A program made the position numbers and the translations under genes. Under the pieces are notes generated by a model. It saw only the letters and a program-made list of their open reading frames with translations, was not told where the DNA came from and made no database searches. From positions 1 to 37,196 of the forward strand of contig QJZQ01000019.1 in NCBI GenBank assembly GCA_003246675.1: DNA of 37,196 bases, read 5' to 3'. Each line of letters begins with the position of its first letter. The first letter of the stretch is position 1. The DNA is from Nitrospirota bacterium. GTDB taxonomy: Bacteria > Nitrospinota > Nitrospinia > Nitrospinales > VA-1. Shown piece by piece: positions 37,001 through 37,196 of the stretch.

Positions 37001-37166
37001 CGGCCCGGGCCGCGCGATGGAAGGCCACCGCCCCGTAGAGCCCGTCGGTATCGGTGAGCGCCAGTGCCGGGCAGCCCATGGCGGCGGCGGCGCGGGCCAG
37101 GGCGTCGACAGGGTCGACGCCGGCCTGAAGTGAATAGTGGCTGTGGCAGTTCAGGTGGATGAACAT
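34089..37166 (-). CDS. DNA polymerase III alpha subunit, DnaE2/ImuC-like (error-prone type)
   Basis: 1025 aa; N-terminal PHP domain ([12 protein letters not shown]), [108 protein letters not shown], C-terminal OB-fold. Confidence 0.88.
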   Translation of the reverse strand: [1025 protein letters not shown]

Positions 37167-37196
37167 GGTGGCGAATAAAAAGCGAAAATAAGGGTC

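Noticed and set aside
34974-37133. 719-aa plus-strand ORF antisense to the DnaE2-like gene
   Set aside because: Arg/Ala/Gly/His-rich translation with no family resemblance; expected shadow ORF opposite a high-GC gene.

Overview
The window is dominated by a bacterial core translation/transcription locus. It begins with a tRNA cluster (Thr-TGT, Tyr-GTA, Gly-TCC, Thr-GGT, then rpmG and Trp-CCA) and runs through secE-nusG-rplKAJL-rpoBC. The str operon (rpsL-rpsG-fusA-tuf) is fused to the S10, spc and alpha operons (rpsJ through rplQ) with almost no intergenic space. After a good intrinsic terminator behind rplQ come two minus-strand genes (a YkgJ-type cysteine-cluster protein and a PflX/COG1313-type radical SAM protein), a small apparently frameshifted secreted-protein gene, and a minus-strand DnaE2-like DNA polymerase III alpha subunit at the right edge. 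I found no CRISPR array, transposon, phage gene or obvious defence system, and no convincing undescribed multi-gene system. The observations most worth a second look are: a terminator-like hairpin with T8 between rplJ and rplL; absence of rpmD (L30) and map from otherwise canonical positions; a long Lys/Ala/Pro-rich L17 tail; a frameshifted small ORF whose continuation is recoverable in another frame; and the DnaE2-like polymerase with a partly altered PHP motif. All product calls come from reading translations and recalling protein families; no searches were run.
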